A stretch of 64,000 nucleotides of DNA, taken from DSOI01 sp041394885 (GTDB lineage Bacteria; Acidobacteriota; Terriglobia; Bryobacterales; Bryobacteraceae). Within the stretch, counting starts at the first letter, position 1. Each line of letters begins with the position of its first letter. The notes beneath the pieces are model-generated. The model saw nothing but the letters and a program-made list of their open reading frames with translations, did no database searches and had not been told where the DNA came from. Of the stretch, positions 26,395 through 35,472 are shown piece by piece. The translations under genes and the position numbers were made by a program. The DNA lies in the NCBI GenBank assembly GCA_041394885.1, contig JAWKHI010000042.1, positions 5,710 through 69,709 of the forward strand. The letters are read 5' to 3'.

Positions 26395-28248
26395 CTAGTT
26401 GCCGCGCTCGACGATGGTCTTCACCAAGCGTGTTGGATACTCGAGTGCGCGCTTGGGAGCTTTCCTGTCGAGCACCGGAAGTTTGGCGATTTGATCCACG
26501 GGAATGGGTCCACCGTCCTGCAGGTAGTTGAGGGCGTTGAGGGCCAGCACGGGCGCATAGGCCCCATTCTTTTCCGCGTTGGCGACTTCCATCAGGACGG
26601 GGATCGCCCTGGCGCGATCGTCCTGGCTTCCGAAGCGGCCGAGGGCTTCGGCAGAAATGGCACGGACGTAGGGCGAGGAATCCGCGAGCGCGGCTTCCAC
26701 CTCTTTGCGGCAGTGCTTCAGGCCTTCCGCTTCGCGGGCGAGCACACCCTGCGCGGCCCAGTAGCGAACGGCACTATCGGAATCGGCGAAGCCCTTCTTG
26801 ATGCGATCGAGCGACTTCGCCGTACCGTCGGAGGCGAGCGCAGCCATCGCCATGATGCGAGCCTGCGGATACTTGGCGGGATCATGGCCAACCTGGTAGG
26901 GCGTGGATCCGACAGCGCGTTCGTGAATCTCGCCTTCGGGCAGGAAGCCGACATCCTTAATGCGGACGGCATGATCCTCCTGGGCTTTTCTCATGCGCGC
27001 GACGCGGTCTTTGTATTCCGGCTTGGCAGCGAGGTTGTGCACTTCATCGCGATCGTTTTCGAGATCGTAAAGTTCTTCCGACGGCTTTTTCTCCCAGAAG
27101 ATCCGTTGGGACTCATTGAGCTTGCCATCCTTGTACATCTCATTCCAGACCCTGGTGGTGGGCGTCTCGAACATGTAACCGATGTGCTGGCCGTAGATGC
27201 GATGGGGCATGTAGTTGCGGATGTAGATGTAGCGTTTGTCGCGGACCGAGCGAACCATGTCGACACGTTCGTCCATGCGGCCGCGGAATCCGTAGATGTA
27301 GGGCTGCTCCGGCTCGGCATGCGGGCCCATGAATGCGTGCCCCTGCATGTGAGCAGGCGGTTTGCTGCCGATGAGCGAAAGCAACGTCGGCGCGAGATCG
27401 ACGAACGAGACCAAACGGTCCGTATGTCCGCCGGCGCGATATCCGGCGGGGGCGAGCGCTTTGTATTTGTCCGGAACCGAAACGAGAAGGGGCACGCGAA
27501 GGCCGGAGTTGTAGGGCCAGCGCTTGCTACGCGGCATGCCGGAGCCGTGATCGCCGTAGAAGAACACGATGGTGTCCTGGGCGAGGCCGTCGGCTTCCAG
27601 TTCGGCGAGCACCTTACCGGTCTGGGTATCCATGGTGGTGATGTTGTCGTAGTACTGCGCCCAATCATGCCGGACTTCCGGGGTGTCGGGATGGTAGGCG
27701 GGCACGCGGGCTTTGGCGGGATCATGCACGAGGGTGTGCGGGCGACGGCGTATCTGGCTCTCGTGGGTGGTGGTGAAATTGAAGATCGAGAAGAAGGGCT
27801 GCCCAGCGGCGCGCTTGCGCCAATGCGCCTTGTTGCTCGATTCATCCCAGACCTGGCCGGGCTCTACGAGATTGTAGTCCGTCTTGGAATTGTTGGTGCA
27901 GTAGTAGCCGGCATCGCGGAGATACTGCGGATACATCCTGGCGATGGGCGGCAGCGAAACCTCGCTCCGCATGTGCTCGCCGCCCAGGGAGGGCGGATAC
28001 ATCCCTGAGATCAGCGTGGTGCGCGCCGGCGCGCAGACGGGTGCGTTGGACCAGGCATTGTCGTACCGCCAGCCGCGGGCGGCGAGCTTTTCCAGATTCG
28101 GCGTGGTGGCGTAGGTATCGCCGTACGGACTGATTTCGGGTCCGATGTCCTCGCAGGTAACCCACAAAATGTTCGGGCGCGGTTGCTGCGCCGATGCACT
28201 GGACAGGGTGGTAGCAGCGGCGGTTCCAAGGAAGTGTCTTCGATCCAT
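26395..28248 (-). CDS. arylsulfatase-type sulfatase with C-terminal HEAT-like repeats
   Basis: 617 residues with a Tat/Sec-type leader (MDRRHFLGTAAATTLSSA). The formylglycine motif CxPxR is CAPAR (Cys72 is the residue to be oxidised); metal ligands include NILWVTCEDIG and FFYGDHGSGMPRSKRW. After the sulfatase domain (to about 440) residues 465-600 hold HEAT-like helical repeats (ARIMAMAALASDG, AVRYWAAQGVLA, YVRAISAEALGRFG). It would remove sulfate from a secreted substrate, provided a formylglycine-generating enzyme exists elsewhere. A second ATG two codons upstream (28254) is equally possible. It is divergent from the MFS gene. Confidence 0.87.
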   Translation of the reverse strand: MDRRHFLGTAAATTLSSASAQQPRPNILWVTCEDIGPEISPYGDTYATTPNLEKLAARGWRYDNAWSNAPVCAPARTTLISGMYPPSLGGEHMRSEVSLPPIARMYPQYLRDAGYYCTNNSKTDYNLVEPGQVWDESSNKAHWRKRAAGQPFFSIFNFTTTHESQIRRRPHTLVHDPAKARVPAYHPDTPEVRHDWAQYYDNITTMDTQTGKVLAELEADGLAQDTIVFFYGDHGSGMPRSKRWPYNSGLRVPLLVSVPDKYKALAPAGYRAGGHTDRLVSFVDLAPTLLSLIGSKPPAHMQGHAFMGPHAEPEQPYIYGFRGRMDERVDMVRSVRDKRYIYIRNYMPHRIYGQHIGYMFETPTTRVWNEMYKDGKLNESQRIFWEKKPSEELYDLENDRDEVHNLAAKPEYKDRVARMRKAQEDHAVRIKDVGFLPEGEIHERAVGSTPYQVGHDPAKYPQARIMAMAALASDGTAKSLDRIKKGFADSDSAVRYWAAQGVLAREAEGLKHCRKEVEAALADSSPYVRAISAEALGRFGSQDDRARAIPVLMEVANAEKNGAYAPVLALNALNYLQDGGPIPVDQIAKLPVLDRKAPKRALEYPTRLVKTIVERGN

Positions 28249-28273
28249 CGCCATGATAGTATCAGCCCACGCG

Positions 28274-28279
28274 TATACT
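28274..28279 (+). promoter_or_regulatory. -10-like box placing the MFS transcript start at its ATG
   Basis: TATACT is followed by 6 bases and then the ATG at 28286, so the expected transcription start coincides with the start codon. There is no Shine-Dalgarno sequence. This is consistent with a leaderless mRNA. Confidence 0.45.
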
Positions 28280-28285
28280 AGGCGA

Positions 28286-29494
28286 ATGCCGAACCGCTGG
28301 GCGCTGGCCGCGCTCCTGTTCGCTTCCACCACGATCAACTATCTGGACCGGCAAACACTGTCGGTGCTGGCGCCTTTCCTGAAGACGGAATACGAATGGT
28401 CAAACACGGATTTCGCATGGATCGTGATCGCGTTCCGGATTGCGTATGCATTCGGGCAAACGGCGTCCGGGCGGATGCTGGACCGGCTGGGGACACGCAA
28501 AGGTCTATTGACGATGGTTGGGTTCTACTCCGTGGCGGCGATGGCGACGTCGCTCGCCACCGGGTTGCGCAGCTTCGCGGGATTCCGGTTTCTGTTGGGG
28601 CTGGGCGAATCGGCGAACTGGCCTGGAGCGGCCAAGGCGGTGTCGGAGTGGTTTCCGGCGCGGGAGCGGGGATTGGCGGTTGCGTTTTATGATTCGGGAT
28701 CGGCGATCGGCGGGGCGGTAGCGCCAGTGTTGGTTTTGTGGCTGTACAGCGCGTTCGGATCGTGGCGTCCGGCGTTCGTGATCATCGGCACGCTGGGCTT
28801 CGTGTGGATGGCGGTGTGGTGGCGATTCGCTCCACGGCATACGTTGAGCAGGGAACCAGACGCACCTGAAGCGGCAACCGCGCCGATGGCCTCGCTGTTG
28901 AAGCTGCCGAAGACATGGGGACTGATTCTGGGACGATCCCTCACCGATCCGGTGTGGTTTTTCGTCTCCGACTGGTTTGCGATTTATCTGGTGGCGAAAG
29001 GCTTCCGTTTGGAAGAGACGGTGGCTGGATTCTGGGTGCCGTTTCTGGCGGCGGACCTGGGCAACTTCGCCGGGGGCGGCGCATCGAGCTGGCTGATCCG
29101 GCGCGGATGGAATGTGACGCGTGCGCGGAAGCTGGTGGTAACGCTCGGGGGATTGGGCATGACGCTGCTGATACCCACGCTGCTCACGTCCAGCTTCGCG
29201 GCCATCATCAGTTGCTTTGCGCTGGCGACGTTTTCCTACGCCGCGCTTTCGACGATGATGCTGGCGCTACCGGCGGACTTATACGGATCGGAGTCGGTAG
29301 CGTCGGTCAGTGGGATGACGGGCACGGGAGCGGGGATCGGTACGATTGTTTCGACATTCCTGATCGGTGCGATTTCAGATCGTTATTCTTTCGCGCCCAT
29401 CCTGGTTGCGGCGTCGCTGGTTCCGCTGGCGGCGGTGGTGCTGACGCATGTACTGGTTCGCAATGAGAAGGACGAAGCCGCGTTGGGCCGCTGA
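28286..29494 (+). CDS. MFS transporter, hexuronate/sugar-acid (ExuT/DgoT) type
   Basis: 402 residues, 12 predicted membrane helices. The N-terminal motif FASTTINYLDRQTLSVLAPF and the loop GRMLDRLGTRKG match the anion:cation symporter group that takes up galactonate, glucarate and hexuronates. GLGESANWPGAAKAVSEWFP is a strong match to that group. It probably imports the sugar acid released or processed by neighbouring secreted enzymes, using the proton gradient. Confidence 0.86.
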   Translation: MPNRWALAALLFASTTINYLDRQTLSVLAPFLKTEYEWSNTDFAWIVIAFRIAYAFGQTASGRMLDRLGTRKGLLTMVGFYSVAAMATSLATGLRSFAGFRFLLGLGESANWPGAAKAVSEWFPARERGLAVAFYDSGSAIGGAVAPVLVLWLYSAFGSWRPAFVIIGTLGFVWMAVWWRFAPRHTLSREPDAPEAATAPMASLLKLPKTWGLILGRSLTDPVWFFVSDWFAIYLVAKGFRLEETVAGFWVPFLAADLGNFAGGGASSWLIRRGWNVTRARKLVVTLGGLGMTLLIPTLLTSSFAAIISCFALATFSYAALSTMMLALPADLYGSESVASVSGMTGTGAGIGTIVSTFLIGAISDRYSFAPILVAASLVPLAAVVLTHVLVRNEKDEAALGR

Positions 29495-29498
29495 ACGC

Positions 29499-29504
29499 TA
29501 TACT
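29499..29504 (+). promoter_or_regulatory. -10-like box before the GNAT gene
   Basis: TATACT lies 10 bases before the ATG at 29515, predicting a leader of only about 4 bases and no Shine-Dalgarno sequence; a near-leaderless transcript is suggested. Confidence 0.35.
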
Positions 29505-29514
29505 TATCCTCTAT

Positions 29515-30510
29515 ATGGCGGCTTTTCCGGACCACCCCGCGCTGTCGCTGGTGGACCTCCGCTATCTGCGCCCTGAGCAGTTCGACTACCTGCTCAGCGA
29601 GGAGGGCGAGGTCTGGGAGCAGCGTCTGGATTGGGATTTCCGGCCGTCGGCGGACCTGGTGCGACGCTTCGTGCGGATGCAATCGCTTGGCGGCTACGCG
29701 CTGGTGGCCGGAAACACTCCGGTGGGCTACTGCTACTACGTGTGCGAGGAGCGTAAGGGACTGCTGGGCGATTTGTACATCGCGCGCGAATACTCATCGC
29801 CGGCGCTCGAGCGATCACTGCTTGAAGCGTCGCTGCGGTCATTGTGGTCGACGCCCGGGATTCACCGCGTGGAGTCTCAATTGATGCTGATGACTGCAGC
29901 AGCCCGGACGCGGATGCCAGACGCGGCGCGGATGGAAGCCTATCATCGCAACTTCATGGCGGCGGACCTCGCGGGAGGCGGAAGTCCGGCCGCGGGGCTG
30001 CCGGCGCGGTCATTGCCGCGGGGCACGGAACTGATCCCGTGGCATGAAAGGGATCAGGAGCAGGCGGCGCACCTGATCACGCGGGCCTATCGCGGTCATG
30101 TGGACTCGCACATCAATGACCAATACCGGTCCATTTCCGGTGCGCGACGTTTTCTGAACAACGTAGTGCAATACCCGGGATGCGGAAGCTTTTTGCAGGC
30201 AGGATCATTCTCGGCGCTGGACGCGGTGGACGGCCAGGTGATCGGGTTGAGCCTGGCGAGCATGATCGCGTACGACGTGGGGCACATTACGCAAATTTGT
30301 GTGGATCCGGAGTGGGTAGGGCGCGGACTGGGATACGAGTTGCTGCGGCGATCCACGGCGGCGATACGGGCGCAAGGCGCACGGCGGGTGAGCCTGACGG
30401 TCACCACGTCGAACGCGGATGCGATCCGTCTGTACAGCAACGCGGGCTTCCGAACCATCCATGAATTCGACGCGTTCGTCTGGAGCCGGCCGGAATTGGC
30501 GGGCGGCTGA
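29515..30510 (+). CDS. GNAT-family N-acetyltransferase
   Basis: 331 residues. The C-terminal half carries the acetyl-CoA-binding motif A, VDPEWVGRGLGYELLRR (R/Q-x-x-G-x-G/A type), followed by VSLTVTTSNADAIRLYSNAGF. The N-terminal half is a second, degenerate GNAT-like domain (GYALVAGNTPVGYCYYVC). The acceptor is not known. It stands alone on the plus strand between the MFS and PfkB genes. Confidence 0.82.
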   Translation: MAAFPDHPALSLVDLRYLRPEQFDYLLSEEGEVWEQRLDWDFRPSADLVRRFVRMQSLGGYALVAGNTPVGYCYYVCEERKGLLGDLYIAREYSSPALERSLLEASLRSLWSTPGIHRVESQLMLMTAAARTRMPDAARMEAYHRNFMAADLAGGGSPAAGLPARSLPRGTELIPWHERDQEQAAHLITRAYRGHVDSHINDQYRSISGARRFLNNVVQYPGCGSFLQAGSFSALDAVDGQVIGLSLASMIAYDVGHITQICVDPEWVGRGLGYELLRRSTAAIRAQGARRVSLTVTTSNADAIRLYSNAGFRTIHEFDAFVWSRPELAGG

Positions 30511-30538
30511 TCTCAATTCGCGGACAATCTTGAATCTT

Positions 30539-31483
30539 ATGGCAATCGGCTCGATCACCGGCATACTGTGCGCCGGAAACATTTCGTGGGACATCCTGGT
30601 GCGGCCGGTGGATGAGTTCCAGTGGGGAACCAGCACGTGGGTGGAGAGCTTCGTGGAGGACATGGGCGGCAACGGCAGCAATACGTCGTACGCATTGGCG
30701 CGGCTGGGCGTGCCGGTGAAACTGCTGGGGATGGTGGGGCCAGACGAACGGGGAGAGAAGTTGATCGCGAAGTTGCGCGGGGCCGGGGTTGAAACCAGCG
30801 GCGTGGGGCGATCGGAACAGCCAACCACGACGACGATCTGCGTGGTGAACTCGCGAGCGGACCGGTTGTTTCTCCAGCGGCTGGGCTCGAGCCTGGAAGC
30901 CTTCGTGGATCCGTCGCCATTCGACGCCGCGATGACCGCAGGCTTATCGCACTATCATCAATCGAATCTGTTCTCGCTGCCGAATCTTCGGCGCAATTCC
31001 GAGGAACAGATGCGGCGCGCGCGCGACGCCGGGCTGACGACGTCGCTCGACACGGGATGGTGCACCGATGGCCGGTGGATGGAGACGCTCGCGCCGGCGC
31101 TGCCCCACACGGATCTGTTGTTCGTGAATGAAGACGAGGCGCGAATGCTCACCGGCGAGGGGGATCCGGAGAGGATCGCGGCCGCGTTACGGGCGCGCGG
31201 CGCCACGGACGTGATCGTGAAGCTGGGCGCGCGGGGATGCGTGGTGTTCGTCGGGGATAGCGCGACTCCCGTAGCGCCGTTCGCAGTGGAACTGGTGGAT
31301 ACAACGGGCGCGGGCGATTGCTTCGCGGCGGGCTTCTTCGCGGCGGTGCATCGCGGCTATTCGTACGCGGATGCGGCACGGGTGGGGAACGCCGTGGGTG
31401 CGATGAGCGTCTCGAGCCTGGGTGCTGTGACCGGAATCGGGGATTGGGAAGAAACGGCGCGTTGGATGGCGGGACACCGGTAG
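30539..31483 (+). CDS. PfkB-family carbohydrate kinase
   Basis: 314 residues of the ribokinase fold. The N-terminal substrate region is GGNGSNTSYALARLG; the C-terminal PfkB signature DTTGAGDCFAAGFFAAV contains the catalytic base Asp. The family phosphorylates sugars such as ribose, fructose or 2-keto-3-deoxygluconate. The start is the ATG before AIGSITG, with no Shine-Dalgarno; the open frame further upstream runs inside the GNAT gene. The gene ends 13 bases before a convergent gene. Confidence 0.85.
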   Translation: MAIGSITGILCAGNISWDILVRPVDEFQWGTSTWVESFVEDMGGNGSNTSYALARLGVPVKLLGMVGPDERGEKLIAKLRGAGVETSGVGRSEQPTTTTICVVNSRADRLFLQRLGSSLEAFVDPSPFDAAMTAGLSHYHQSNLFSLPNLRRNSEEQMRRARDAGLTTSLDTGWCTDGRWMETLAPALPHTDLLFVNEDEARMLTGEGDPERIAAALRARGATDVIVKLGARGCVVFVGDSATPVAPFAVELVDTTGAGDCFAAGFFAAVHRGYSYADAARVGNAVGAMSVSSLGAVTGIGDWEETARWMAGHR

Positions 31484-31496
31484 CGGGAACCGGCGG

Positions 31497-32144
31497 TCAG
31501 TGCTCGGGACGGAGGATCTGGCCCCACATCACTTGATAGGCTTCCAGATCGCCATCGGCGGTGCGGCTGGCGCGGACGAACACGCGGGTGAAGGATTCGA
31601 GCGTGTCACGCTCCACCTGCCTGCCCTCATTCTGGAACACAGTGTCGTCCCGCAAAGCGAAGGACCGTTCGCCGCGGCGGCGGGTGCGGATCACCATGCG
31701 GCCGTCGTTCATGCGGCCCACCGTACCGGAGAAGGTGAGCAATCCTCGAGCCCACAGCGCGTCCAGATAAGACCGCGGATACAGAGGGGACCGGAATTTA
31801 CCGTTCACCATCTTCCGTTCGCCTTGAAAAGGCCGGATGTGGAGTTCCACGACCGTGCAGCTTGCGCCGCTGAAGTATCCGAGCACTTCGACCGTATCGC
31901 CCAGGCGGACGCCGTGGGGGTGAATGCGGATACCGGCGCGCATCAACCGGCTACCCGCCAGAACGCGGCAGCGCAGGAGGCCGGGCTCCTCGGTGCGCAG
32001 TGCCAGCACACCGGCGAGCCCCTGTATTTTCCACTGGACGAGTTCGCCTTTGACGGTGCGCGTGGCGGGCGCCAACTCCGGGGTGTCCTCGGCTCCGAAG
32101 GCAGGTATGGCGGAGGCTGTGAGCAGGAACACGAACACCAGCAT
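31497..32144 (-). CDS. secreted protein of unknown function with OB-like beta domain
   Basis: 215 residues with a signal peptide (MLVFVFLLTASAIPAFGA). The mature part looks all-beta (TRTVKGELVQWKIQGLAGVL, RLGDTVEVLGYFSGASC) and could hold two OB-like barrels. I do not recognise a family. TATACT at 32165-32170 on this strand places the transcript start close to the gene; an in-frame GTG at 32156 is an alternative start. It lies downstream of the SDR gene. Confidence 0.62.
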   Translation of the reverse strand: MLVFVFLLTASAIPAFGAEDTPELAPATRTVKGELVQWKIQGLAGVLALRTEEPGLLRCRVLAGSRLMRAGIRIHPHGVRLGDTVEVLGYFSGASCTVVELHIRPFQGERKMVNGKFRSPLYPRSYLDALWARGLLTFSGTVGRMNDGRMVIRTRRRGERSFALRDDTVFQNEGRQVERDTLESFTRVFVRASRTADGDLEAYQVMWGQILRPEH

Positions 32145-32206
32145 GTTTTGCGGCACCTGCTCACAGTATAGTCCCGTGAAATGCCGAACACAGGGCAACA
32201 GGACAG

Positions 32207-32956
32207 CTAATGCATGACGAGGCCACCATCGACGTTGAGGGTCTGGCCGGTCATGCCGTCGCTGAGCGCTGAGGCGAGGAAGAGGCATGGCCCGGCAACG
32301 TCGGGGGGCAGCAGACGCCGGTCGAGGCACTGAGCGGCCTGGAGGTCGGCGAGGACTCGAGGATCCGTGTGAACGACGGCTTCGCCTTCCGTCTTGATGG
32401 CGCCGGGCGTGATGCAATTGATGTGAACGTTGTGGGCGCCCACCTCACGGGCGATGGAGCGGCTGAGACCGATCATGCCGGCTTTGGTGGAGACGTAGTG
32501 ACTGAGGCGTTCGGTGCCCTTGAATACGGTGACCGAAGACATGTTGACGATCTTGCCCGAGCGGCGCGCGATCATGGCGGGGAGGACGAGTTGGCACCAA
32601 TGGAAAATGCTCTTGAGGTTGATGTTCTGCATTTGGTCCCATTCGGCTTCGGTAAGGCTGAGGAAGTCCTGACGGGGATAGATGCCGGCGTTGTTGACGA
32701 GAACGTCGATGCGGCCGGCCGAGGCGAGGACGTGATCGACGGATGCTTTCACCTGCTCCCGATTGGAGACGTCGGCCTGGAGTGCCACGGCGCTGCCGCC
32801 CGAAGAGCGGATCCGTTCGGCGGCGGCTTCGCAGCCGGGCCCGTCGATGTCGACAAGGAACACTTTCGCGCCGTGCTGCGCAAACAACTCGGCCACGCCC
32901 GCACCGATGCCCACGGCCGCGCCGGTGACGATGGAAATTTTGTCTTTGAGTAACAT
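32207..32956 (-). CDS. SDR-family oxidoreductase
   Basis: 249 residues, classical short-chain dehydrogenase. The cofactor loop is TGAAVGIGAGVA, with NNAGIYP, catalytic Ser in VNMSSVTVF and YxxxK in HYVSTKAGM; the N-terminal VDIDGPG suggests NAD preference (Asp after beta 2). The C-terminal DGMTGQTLNVDGGLV is typical. It probably oxidises a sugar or sugar-acid hydroxyl. AGGAGAAG precedes the start. The gene is divergent from the MBL-fold gene with 31 bases between starts. Confidence 0.87.
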   Translation of the reverse strand: MLLKDKISIVTGAAVGIGAGVAELFAQHGAKVFLVDIDGPGCEAAAERIRSSGGSAVALQADVSNREQVKASVDHVLASAGRIDVLVNNAGIYPRQDFLSLTEAEWDQMQNINLKSIFHWCQLVLPAMIARRSGKIVNMSSVTVFKGTERLSHYVSTKAGMIGLSRSIAREVGAHNVHINCITPGAIKTEGEAVVHTDPRVLADLQAAQCLDRRLLPPDVAGPCLFLASALSDGMTGQTLNVDGGLVMH

Positions 32957-32974
32957 AGGAGGTTCTTCTCCTTT

Positions 32975-32980
32975 TACAAT
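32975..32980 (+). promoter_or_regulatory. -10-like box placing the MBL-fold transcript start at its ATG
   Basis: TACAAT followed by 7 bases and the ATG at 32988; no Shine-Dalgarno sequence. The expected start of transcription is at or one base before the start codon, so the mRNA is probably leaderless. The box lies inside the 31-base divergent gap with the SDR gene. Confidence 0.4.
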
Positions 32981-32987
32981 GGTCCTC

Positions 32988-33839
32988 ATGCACAAGTCCA
33001 CCGCGATTCGAACGTTCGGCGCCGCACTGGCTTCGGCGGGGCTCTGGCTGGCGATGACCCAGCAGCCGCCGGCTCAGGAACTGACGGTGACGAAGGTGGC
33101 CGACGACCTGCACGTGATCGTAGGGTCTGGTGGCAACGTCGGCGTGTATACGACCGACGAGGGCGTAATCCTGGTGGATGACAAGTTCGAGAAGGACTAC
33201 CCGCAGATCGTGGAGAAGGTGAAGTCGATCACGGCAAAGCCGATCCGTTACGTGCTGAACACGCACCTGCATGGCGATCACAGCGGCGGGAACGCGAAGT
33301 TTCTGGCGGCCGGAGTGGAAGTGATCGCGCATGAAAACGCGCAGGTGTTGATGGAGGAAAAGAAGATGCCGGGCGTACCGCGGCTTTCGTTCCACGACCG
33401 GATGAACGTGAAGCTGGGCGGAAAGACGGTCTCGGCGAATCACTACGGCCGGGGCCACACCAAGACGGATGCGGTGATGTATTTTCCCGGGGCGCGCACC
33501 ATCCACACCGGGGACCTGTTCGTGGCGGGCGCGCCGTTCATCGACTACAGTTCTGGCGGGAGCGGATTGGAATGGACGCGGACGATCGACCGCGCGTTGG
33601 CGCTGGACTTCGACACGGTGATTCCGGGCCACGGTCCGGTGATGAAGCGCGCGGAGCTGCTGCAATGGAAGCAGTCCTTCGAGACCCTGAAAATGCAGCT
33701 CAGCCAGATGCAGCGCGAGGGAAAGACGGCGGACGAGGCCAAGGCGGCCGTGAACTTCGACAAACTTCCCGGCTGGGCAGCAGGACGCCTGTGGGACCGG
33801 TCTTTCCCTGGGCTTTACGAAGAATTGAAAAAGAACTAG
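32988..33839 (+). CDS. secreted metallo-beta-lactamase-fold hydrolase
   Basis: 283 residues with a signal peptide (residues 1-30, GAALASAGLWLAM). The zinc motif HxHxDH is intact as THLHGDHSGG (His93, His95, Asp97, His98), with later ligands in GRGHTKTD, HTGDLF and IPGHGPV. The family includes lactamases, lactonases and other hydrolases; the lactonase option fits the sugar-acid setting, but the substrate is not known. The last 4 bases overlap the convergent DUF169 gene. Confidence 0.83.
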   Translation: MHKSTAIRTFGAALASAGLWLAMTQQPPAQELTVTKVADDLHVIVGSGGNVGVYTTDEGVILVDDKFEKDYPQIVEKVKSITAKPIRYVLNTHLHGDHSGGNAKFLAAGVEVIAHENAQVLMEEKKMPGVPRLSFHDRMNVKLGGKTVSANHYGRGHTKTDAVMYFPGARTIHTGDLFVAGAPFIDYSSGGSGLEWTRTIDRALALDFDTVIPGHGPVMKRAELLQWKQSFETLKMQLSQMQREGKTADEAKAAVNFDKLPGWAAGRLWDRSFPGLYEELKKN

Positions 33840-34534
33840 AGAATCGGAAACTGCTCGCGCCTGCCGTTGTAGTAGCCGGCCATGGCGGCATTGGCGCCGG
33901 CCACCGACGCCAATTGGGCCGAAACGGCTTCCCACTTGCCGCCGGGCACCATAAAGTACATTTCGCTGTCGGCGAGGCCGACGAAGGTGCGGTTACCCTT
34001 GCACCCAAAAGAGAGGGCGGCGACATCGCTTTGCTTGGTGAGAGGCAGCGCGGCGCAACCGGGCCGGCCGAGGACGTTTGTGAGGGCGTTGCCCGCGCCG
34101 GCGCGGACGGCTGCCTCGTAGAGCAGCATCGCCTGCGCAGGCGCGGCGGCGATCACGACCACGTCGGCGGCGAAAGGAACTTCGCCCGCGGGCCCGTAGG
34201 CGACCACGGCGGGAGACTCTTTCAGCACGGGAATGCCGGGCACTTCCTTCATTTCGATGTACCGATTGGCCACCATGAAGCCGACGGTGTCTTCGAGTTC
34301 CTTGGCGCGATCGGGAGGCAGCGGAATGGCGTGGGTGTGTGAGCCAACCGCGCAGTTGTAGTGATCGGAGGGGACGGTATAAAAGGTCTTGCCATCCATG
34401 GCGATGCGCCAGAAATTGCACCCCGCGGGCACGGGCGCCGATTCCCATTTCCGGACGCCGGGAGGCGGCTGCTGGAGGAAGGCGATGGCAATGGGCGGGG
34501 CGTTGAGCCCCAGGATCTGTTGAACCGGATTCAT
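33836..34534 (-). CDS. DUF169 family protein
   Basis: 232 residues matching the DUF169 pattern: PPIAIAFLQQPP near the start, then HYNCAVGSHTHA and GRPGCAALPL with the conserved cysteines of this family. Function is unknown; DUF169 proteins occur in anaerobes and in some CO/formate-related loci. It overlaps the MBL-fold stop and is divergent from the sugar-acid kinase gene (14 bases apart). Confidence 0.8.
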   Translation of the reverse strand: MNPVQQILGLNAPPIAIAFLQQPPPGVRKWESAPVPAGCNFWRIAMDGKTFYTVPSDHYNCAVGSHTHAIPLPPDRAKELEDTVGFMVANRYIEMKEVPGIPVLKESPAVVAYGPAGEVPFAADVVVIAAAPAQAMLLYEAAVRAGAGNALTNVLGRPGCAALPLTKQSDVAALSFGCKGNRTFVGLADSEMYFMVPGGKWEAVSAQLASVAGANAAMAGYYNGRREQFPIL

Positions 34535-34548
34535 GATCTGATGGTACC

Positions 34549-35472
34549 TTGCGAATCGTGATCATCGCGGACGATTTGACCGGCGCGTGCGACACGGGCG
34601 CGGCGTTCGCTCCGGGGGCGGTGGTGGTGCTGGACGCGGCGGCGCTGGGATCGCGGCCCGAGGCGACGCTGGTCTACTCGACGCACTCGCGCGGCGACAC
34701 CGCAGAGGCAGCGGCGGCAAAGACCAGGACCATTGCCGCAAGTCTGCCTGCTCACGATCTTCTGTACAAGAAAGTCGACTCGGTGCTGCGCGGGAATATC
34801 CGGGCGGAAGTGGCGGCGCTGGGCGAGCGGAGGGCCATCGCCTGCACGGCATTTCCGGAGCAGAATCGGGTGGTGGTGGAGGGCGTCGCTCACCCGCCGG
34901 GTATCGCGTTGCGGGATGCGATGCCGGAGTGGGTGGAGATCCGCGATGCATCGAGCAGCGAGGACCTGGAAGCGATCGCGGAGGAGGCGTTGGCGATGAG
35001 CCCGATGCCGATGCTGATCGGGTCCGCGGGACTGGCGCGCGCGATTGCGGGACGGCGTCCGGAGATCGCGGTGAATCCGCGGCCCGGGCCGGCAGTGCTG
35101 GTGATCGGGTCCAGGCATGAGGTAACACGAGAACAGGTGGCCCACCTGAGGGCGCAGGGGCGATCAAGCTACCTGCTTTACGAGGTGGACATGCCGTCGC
35201 CCTCGCCGGCGCAGCTTGCGATGATCCGGGCGGATCTCGCAGCGCGGCTGTGCGGAGGGTTGATCGTCTCCGGCGGCGACACGGCGCTCGCAATCCTGCG
35301 GCTTCTCGGGACCGAGGCGATCCTGCTCGACGGGGAAGTGGAGCCGGGAATTCCGATCGGCCGTCTGGAGGGTGGGTTGGCCAGCGGGCTGACGGTGATC
35401 ACGAAGTCAGGCGGATTCGGCGCGCCGGACGCACTCACTTGCGCGGCGCACCTGCTCTCCGCACACAATTGA
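34549..35472 (+). CDS. four-carbon acid sugar kinase (OtnK/DtnK family)
   Basis: 307 residues. The N-terminal domain begins IVIIADDLTGACDTGAAFA and holds YKKVDSVLRGNI; the C-terminal nucleotide-binding part has LIVSGGDTALAIL and KSGGFGAPDAL. The family phosphorylates four-carbon acids such as D-threonate, D-erythronate or 3-oxo-tetronate. Start is a TTG; a GTG three codons later (34558) lies 7 bases after TACCTT and could be a leaderless start. The stop TGA and the next gene's ATG share a base (TGATG), so translation is coupled to the PdxA-family enzyme, the known D-threonate/erythronate pathway partner. Confidence 0.85.
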   Translation: MRIVIIADDLTGACDTGAAFAPGAVVVLDAAALGSRPEATLVYSTHSRGDTAEAAAAKTRTIAASLPAHDLLYKKVDSVLRGNIRAEVAALGERRAIACTAFPEQNRVVVEGVAHPPGIALRDAMPEWVEIRDASSSEDLEAIAEEALAMSPMPMLIGSAGLARAIAGRRPEIAVNPRPGPAVLVIGSRHEVTREQVAHLRAQGRSSYLLYEVDMPSPSPAQLAMIRADLAARLCGGLIVSGGDTALAILRLLGTEAILLDGEVEPGIPIGRLEGGLASGLTVITKSGGFGAPDALTCAAHLLSAHN

